Source: an uncultured Victivallis sp. (lineage in GTDB: Bacteria; Verrucomicrobiota; Lentisphaeria; Victivallales; Victivallaceae). Taken from it: DNA of 42,061 bases. Positions 36,559 through 42,061 of this stretch are shown one piece after another. The stretch lies in NCBI GenBank assembly GCA_944389895.1, contig CALXOA010000130.1, positions 1 to 42,061 on the forward strand, read 5' to 3'. The position numbers were made by a program, and so were the translations under genes. How positions within the stretch are numbered: the stretch's first letter is position 1; every line of letters begins with the position of its first letter. Below the pieces are notes generated by a model. The model ran no database searches. It was given only the letters and a program-made list of their open reading frames with translations, and was not told the origin of the DNA.

Positions 36559-39459
36559 ATGTTTCAGGCACGCACTCTCTGCTCCCGCCTGCTCCCGGCA
36601 CTGTTGCTGGGTGTCGGTGCGCTTCCCCGGCTCGAAGGAGCGCCGGTCTTTTCGCTGTTTGAAGCAAAGCCTGCTCAATCAGAGGCAGTGGAGAAAAAAG
36701 TCGAGTTCGACCGTCCATTCCTGCGGCTCACGACCCAGAGCCGGCTCAGCTATCCCATTGCCGCGGAAAAAATCGCAGAACAGGGAACTGTGATCTTCGC
36801 GGTCCGTCCCGGCGCTGAGTTCGGCAGCAGAAAGGACGCCCCTGAAATTCTGTTTCAACTTGGAGGAAACCATTATGAACCCAACAGCATCACGCTTTTC
36901 CGCGAAACAGACGGCAGACTGTTGCTGATCTTTTTCGGGGAGAAGAAACGCGTTTTCCAGCAATGGGACAAAAGCGTGTTGCGCAAGGGAAAGCTGAATA
37001 CGCTGGCAGTCAGTTATGATCGGGAAAAAGTGCGACTCTTCCTGAACGGGCGTCTCGTCACGACGCTGGCTACACCTGGTCCGATCCGGTTCAAACCGGC
37101 TGCATTGCATCTTGGAATGCCCGCCCGGGACCGGCCGGACTGGCATTTCGCCGGCGATGTGACAGCCTTTGAAATCGACGACACCCGGCTGCCGGATGAG
37201 GCCATCGTTGAACGGATGAAGGAATTGGCGGACGATACCATCGCTCCGCTGAATGAAACAGCCCCCTACATTCGTAACGATCGCGGTATCGTCCGGATCG
37301 GCGGAGCAAAGTTCGAACTTCAGGTCGAGCATGACGGTACCCCGAAGGCGCTTTATGACAAGCTGGCAGGCCGCTTTGTGATCCGTGACTGGAGCATGGG
37401 AAACTACAACTGGTGGTCCATCGATACATTCGGAAAGAATGGAAATGTCTCCGTCGCGAACACACATTGTCCCGGAACTTTTTCAACCGATGGGAAATCG
37501 GCGGTCTGGCGCTACAGGATTCCGGAAAACGGCAGTGTGTTCACCGTCACCGTAACACCGGCACCGGACGGCACGCTCCGCTTCAATCACGCGTTTGACA
37601 ACCGGTTCGCCCAACCGGTCAGGCAGATCTATTTCCCGCAACTCGGTGGATTCGAAAAGGGGAAGGCGGAGAGCTGGGTATTGATGCCGTACTGGCAGGG
37701 AGTCCGTTCCGATCTGCGGCAGAAATTCAAATTCATGTGCTGGGGCGGTCCCGGCCATCTGAGCATGCTTCTGATCGGCCTGAAACTTGATGATTCGACA
37801 CTGCTGTTCTACCCGCAGGATACGATCGGCAATGTAAAGTTCGCAATCGCCGACGACCGCAACTCCGGTCCGGACGGAGCGGTTCTGCTCAACTGGCAGA
37901 ATCGTGACTGGGTGCAGCCGCATGAAAATTACCGGGCCGGTTATGATTTCGTTCTCGACAATGTCGGCGACACCGGTATGCGCGGCCTTGCGGACCGTTA
38001 CCGGGAGTGGGCCGAAAAACAGCCGTGGTTCATCACCCGGAGCGAAAAACTGAAGCGTTATCCGGGAGGCAGTGCCATTGAGAACGGTATCATTAAAATG
38101 GTGGGCTACGAGGCGATCGTAAAAAACAGCTCCGTCTACGAACCGGATACGGCAGCCAAGGACAAAGAGTGCCCCCTGACCTTCGATTACAACCGTTTTC
38201 TCGAAGTGGCCGAACAGATCGAAAAAGTCTATCGAGTCAAACCGGCCTACCGTTTCGACGGCTGGTGGGGGCGGTTCGACAGTGCCTATCCCGCCTATTT
38301 CCCGGTCAATCCGCGCCTCGGAGACTTCCGGGAGTTCATGGCGAAAAACCATGCGGCGAATCGGACGGTCATTCTGCACACCAATCCGATGCAGGCCGAT
38401 TTTGATTCGCCGGGATTTGACATCCGCAAACAGGCAATGAGCCCCGGAGGGACCTACCAGAACCAGGTCTGGAGCCGTAATATGCTTTACGTCGTGACAC
38501 CCCGTGCCATTCTCGCCGATGAAGTCAATGCGATCAAAGCAATGCGTGATCACGGGGCAAATGGGATTTTCGAGGATGTGATCGGCAGTACCACCATGCT
38601 TGACGTCAACCCGGCCGGGAACTATCCCTACTGGCACCGTGACGCCGGGACCGTGGCACTGTTGGAACTCTGCAAGGCGCTCCGGGAAGCCTCCGGGCCG
38701 CTGTTCCGCGGTACCGAGGGTGGAGAGGAACGTCGGATTCCCTACTACGATGCCTTCATGATGGAAGCGGGCAACAGCGAAGAAAATGTCCCCTTCTTCA
38801 GCATGGTCTACGGCGACTGCGTCGCCAACGCAATCGGCATCGGCGGCGGCGGAGACGGCAGCAAAGCACTTGACCGGGCCCGCCGGATGCTCTTCGGAGT
38901 TGTACTCGGTCTCGACAGTCGCGGCGACTGGGCGCAGAAACGTTATGTCCCCTCCGCACAGCTGATCCTGGAAACCCAGAAGGTTCTGAGCAGCATTCTC
39001 GGTCAGCGGATACGCGACTACCGGAACACCGGTCGGACATACCTCTCGGAGTGGGATACCGGAGCGACCGTCGCCAACCTCGGCGCCGAAGCCGTCGACC
39101 GGTGTGAATTTGACACCACCATCGGGAAAATCTCCGTCGAGGGGGTTGCACCGTCGGGGTCGGTATTCGTGGAGAAATCCGGGCGCTTTGCCGCCTGGCT
39201 CTGCCGCAGGGCGACGCTGAATGGGAAAGTACTCTTCGATCTCGGGCGCGACGCGGCAACTGCAGTCGTCGATAACGGCTCCGCAGTGGTTATCGGCAAC
39301 CTCGGCAATGATGCGCTGGAACTGACTCCCGTCCTGCCCGGACTTCAGACGGATGGACGTTTCGAACGCCGTCCCGCTGATCGGTTCGAACCATTCAAGC
39401 CGGGGAATCCGGTGAAAATCAATGCCGGAGAGGCACTCTATTTCTACCGGAAAAAGTGA
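36559..39459 (+). CDS. Large exported LamG plus TIM-barrel glycan-active protein (DUF6259-like)
   Basis: 966 residues. Signal peptide to about residue 28 (LLPALLLGVGALPRLEGA). A LamG/concanavalin module spans about 45-215 (VIFAVRPG, NTLAVSYDREKVRLFLNG, LHLGMPARDRPDWHFAGDV). A beta-rich domain with aromatic patches follows, then a TIM barrel from about 500. Candidate catalytic or binding residues lie in YRFDGWWGRFDSAY, GIFEDVIGST, LFRGTEGG and YYDAFMMEAGN. The C-terminus is a beta-sandwich ending YFYRKK. The layout recalls GH101-like and DUF6259 proteins, but I cannot assign a family or substrate firmly. AAAGGAA precedes the ATG; transcription probably starts near 36453 under dyad control and ends at the hairpin at 39486. 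Confidence 0.78.
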   Translation: MFQARTLCSRLLPALLLGVGALPRLEGAPVFSLFEAKPAQSEAVEKKVEFDRPFLRLTTQSRLSYPIAAEKIAEQGTVIFAVRPGAEFGSRKDAPEILFQLGGNHYEPNSITLFRETDGRLLLIFFGEKKRVFQQWDKSVLRKGKLNTLAVSYDREKVRLFLNGRLVTTLATPGPIRFKPAALHLGMPARDRPDWHFAGDVTAFEIDDTRLPDEAIVERMKELADDTIAPLNETAPYIRNDRGIVRIGGAKFELQVEHDGTPKALYDKLAGRFVIRDWSMGNYNWWSIDTFGKNGNVSVANTHCPGTFSTDGKSAVWRYRIPENGSVFTVTVTPAPDGTLRFNHAFDNRFAQPVRQIYFPQLGGFEKGKAESWVLMPYWQGVRSDLRQKFKFMCWGGPGHLSMLLIGLKLDDSTLLFYPQDTIGNVKFAIADDRNSGPDGAVLLNWQNRDWVQPHENYRAGYDFVLDNVGDTGMRGLADRYREWAEKQPWFITRSEKLKRYPGGSAIENGIIKMVGYEAIVKNSSVYEPDTAAKDKECPLTFDYNRFLEVAEQIEKVYRVKPAYRFDGWWGRFDSAYPAYFPVNPRLGDFREFMAKNHAANRTVILHTNPMQADFDSPGFDIRKQAMSPGGTYQNQVWSRNMLYVVTPRAILADEVNAIKAMRDHGANGIFEDVIGSTTMLDVNPAGNYPYWHRDAGTVALLELCKALREASGPLFRGTEGGEERRIPYYDAFMMEAGNSEENVPFFSMVYGDCVANAIGIGGGGDGSKALDRARRMLFGVVLGLDSRGDWAQKRYVPSAQLILETQKVLSSILGQRIRDYRNTGRTYLSEWDTGATVANLGAEAVDRCEFDTTIGKISVEGVAPSGSVFVEKSGRFAAWLCRRATLNGKVLFDLGRDAATAVVDNGSAVVIGNLGNDALELTPVLPGLQTDGRFERRPADRFEPFKPGNPVKINAGEALYFYRKK

Positions 39460-39485
39460 ATATGCGGAAAAACGGCTGAAATGAC

Positions 39486-39525
39486 ACGCCGCCGGGCCTT
39501 CCTCAAAGGCTCGGCGGCGTTTTTT
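39486..39525 (+). terminator. Strong intrinsic terminator
   Basis: ACGCCGCCGGGCCTT (39486-39500), loop CCTCA, AAGGCTCGGCGGCGT (39506-39520) with one G-U pair, followed by a run of T. It ends the large exported-protein transcript and precedes the convergent thiE gene. Confidence 0.9.
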
Positions 39526-39577
39526 CCACGTTCAGTCCGGAATTTCGCGGCGGAAAGGGAAATGGCTGCGGGAGAGG

Positions 39578-40246
39578 TCACAGGTTCCGTCCGAAGAGCG
39601 CACGCAGTTCGCGAACCCTGGCCTCGACATCGGGAGCCTGGGTGATCTCCGTAACCATCGCGATGTGCTTTGCCCCGGCGGCGAGAAGTTCCGGGAACCG
39701 GTCGCGCTTGATCCCTCCCATGACCGTAAACGGCAATCCGATCTCAGGAGCAATCCGTCCGATCGCACTGATCCCGAGCGCACCGCAGTTGACACTTTTG
39801 GTCTGCGTCGGATAAATCGGCCCGATGTTGATGTAGTCGCTGCCGGCAGCCTTCGCGGCACGGGCCTCCTCGAGGTTGTGGGTCGAATTGCCGAGCCAGA
39901 GTTCCGGATCGAGCGAACGCGCCACCGGAATCGGCAGGTCGTCCTGCCCGAGATGGACACCATCGGCGCCGGAGGCGATCGCCACATCGACATGGTCATC
40001 TATCAGCAGAAGCATCCGGTAGGCATTCGCGATCGGCCGGCAGGCCACGGCGAGTTCATAGAGGAATTTCATTCCCCGGTTCTTCTCGCGCAGCTGCACG
40101 ATTTTCGCCCCTCCCCGGGCAACCGCTTCAAAGACCTCCGGAACCGGACGGCCGAGACAGAACTCGGAAGAGATCACCGGGTAGATATCAACCGCCTCGA
40201 AAGCGGCAGCCCGCTCGGCGCGGTCACGGAAACAGGATTTGACCAT
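39578..40246 (-). CDS. thiE: Thiamine-phosphate synthase
   Basis: 222 residues, ThiE/TenI fold. Motifs in order: GAKIVQLREKNRG (pyrophosphate/substrate site), LLIDDHVDVAIASGADGVHLGQDDLP, LGNSTHNLEEARAAKAAGSDYINIGPIYPTQTKS, and FTVMGGIKRDRFPELLAAGAKHIAMVTEI. The enzyme joins HMP-PP and thiazole phosphate to make thiamine phosphate. Start ATG 40246 is one base after the stop of the zinc-ribbon gene, so the two are probably translationally linked; AAGGAAGG lies upstream. An upstream TTG frame lies inside the previous gene. Other thi genes are absent from the window. Confidence 0.93.
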   Translation of the reverse strand: MVKSCFRDRAERAAAFEAVDIYPVISSEFCLGRPVPEVFEAVARGGAKIVQLREKNRGMKFLYELAVACRPIANAYRMLLLIDDHVDVAIASGADGVHLGQDDLPIPVARSLDPELWLGNSTHNLEEARAAKAAGSDYINIGPIYPTQTKSVNCGALGISAIGRIAPEIGLPFTVMGGIKRDRFPELLAAGAKHIAMVTEITQAPDVEARVRELRALFGRNL

Positions 40247-40247
40247 C

Positions 40248-40628
40248 TCAGGCTTGTTCCTTCCTTTTCTCAAACTCCGGACAATCCCCCATCGGATCAG
40301 CCGGACGGTTGTATTTCGAACAGAGTGTCTTGAAAGGATGAGCCAGAAAATGGACGCAGTTGCGGCAGAACCTCCCGTAATTTTCGTCCGGCGTCAAATC
40401 CGCTCCGGGAGTGAACTCGGCCCCCTCCCCGAGCAGAGAAGCCAGTGAGTCGCTCTTCCGTCGGACCGCGGCAGCGGCGGTGCGCTCCTCGGGGGCCCCC
40501 AGCTCCGCGCCGCAGAGGGCGCAGACCAGAACCGTGCCGACCTTCGTCCAGCCATTCATCTTCGTTCTGGATTTCACCACGCTTTTCTCACCGCAACACG
40601 GACACTGAATGGTTTCTCCCGGAATCAT
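40248..40628 (-). CDS. Zinc-ribbon-like Cys-rich protein, unknown function
   Basis: 126 residues from ATG 40628. It has two Cys clusters: CPCCGEKS with LVCALCGAELG makes a CxxC...CxxC zinc ribbon. A second set, FCRNCVHFLAHPFKTLCSKY and DCPEFEKR, resembles metal-binding Cys patterns seen in short DUF-type proteins. Between them is a charged linker (PEERTAAAAVRRKSDSLASLL). The start is uncertain: the frame is open to an ATG at 40778 and GTG at 40802, adding about 50-58 poorly ordered residues. Immediately upstream of thiE on the same strand. Function unknown. Confidence 0.7.
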   Translation of the reverse strand: MIPGETIQCPCCGEKSVVKSRTKMNGWTKVGTVLVCALCGAELGAPEERTAAAAVRRKSDSLASLLGEGAEFTPGADLTPDENYGRFCRNCVHFLAHPFKTLCSKYNRPADPMGDCPEFEKRKEQA

Positions 40629-40820
40629 CTTCGACCCAAGCCCCTGTTTTTCTTCGGGACAAACTGTCACACCCGGCGGGTCAATCTGTCCCGCCGGAGC
40701 GGCATTCGTACCGCCCACCGCTTTAGAGGTGACCCGCCTGCCGTCGTCCCGGCACACTTTTACCGGTTTAAAATACATCGGGACGGGAAAGATTTCAAAC
40801 ACCGGAAGAGCAATTCAAGC

Positions 40821-40838
40821 TCTGGCATACAACTTGCT
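40821..40838 (+). promoter_or_regulatory. -24/-12 (sigma-54-type) promoter candidate upstream of clpB
   Basis: CTGGCATACAACTTGCT fits the YTGGCAC-N5-TTGCW pattern, with GG at 40824-40825 and GC at 40836-40837 exactly 12 bases apart. The start would be near 40849, 34 bases before the ATG. No good sigma-70 pair was seen in this gap. An inverted AGAGC-N7-GCTCT sits just upstream (40807-40823). Confidence 0.55.
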
Positions 40839-40882
40839 TATTTTCCAGGTGAAATATTTTTCAGGAAAAGGAGATTGCAATT

Positions 40883-42061
<1,179 letters not shown>

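Overview
The window looks like chromosomal DNA of a Lentisphaerota bacterium, probably Victivallales (Victivallis-like). The main clues are solitary pseudopilins with the FTLIELL(V/I)VIAIIAILA signature and a C-terminal (V/I)DG motif, LacI regulators beside large exported glycan-active proteins, GC-rich third codon positions in housekeeping genes, and an outer-membrane secretin. The taxonomic call is inference; there is no rRNA or tRNA gene here. I see no insertion sequence, integrase, CRISPR array or plasmid/phage replication gene.

Layout. 1-2438 (minus) is an operon reading LacI regulator, pseudopilin, exported protein (cut by the left edge), with a strong promoter overlapped by an operator-like dyad. 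Divergent from it is a GH31 alpha-glycosidase (2805-4856). 4866-7688 (minus) is ymdB-type phosphodiesterase, ribBA, trmO. An MFS transporter (minus) faces away from an HD-domain protein coupled to a MarC-family membrane protein. valS (minus) follows. 13402-18798 is a tight five-gene operon: secretin, HlyD/MacA-type adaptor, MacB-type ATPase, FtsX/MacB permease, small exported protein. 18842-25326 is a second glycan locus: LacI regulator (minus) divergent from a DUF4434 protein, a pseudopilin, an exported protein and a GH42-like protein. Then come a sugar isomerase/epimerase-Gfo/Idh/MocA oxidoreductase pair, a PocR-AraC regulator divergent from an FAD oxidoreductase, a cobI-containing operon, an AT-richer triple jelly-roll protein, a Bpt/Ate-type aminoacyl-tRNA-protein transferase, a processive GT2 enzyme, a large exported LamG/TIM-barrel protein with prominent operator dyads, thiE with a zinc-ribbon gene, and the first 393 codons of clpB at the right edge.

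How it fits together. The accessory content is a glycan-foraging lifestyle written as small locally regulated units (repressor, pseudopilin, hydrolase), without SusC/SusD genes. The most unusual system is the secretin-MacAB operon. It has every part of a tripartite ABC exporter, except that a short secretin sits where a TolC-type outer-membrane factor would be expected. Regulatory structure is readable in many intergenic regions: near-consensus sigma-70 promoters, overlapping divergent promoters, several perfect dyads, and a sequence matching the -24/-12 (sigma-54) consensus in front of clpB.
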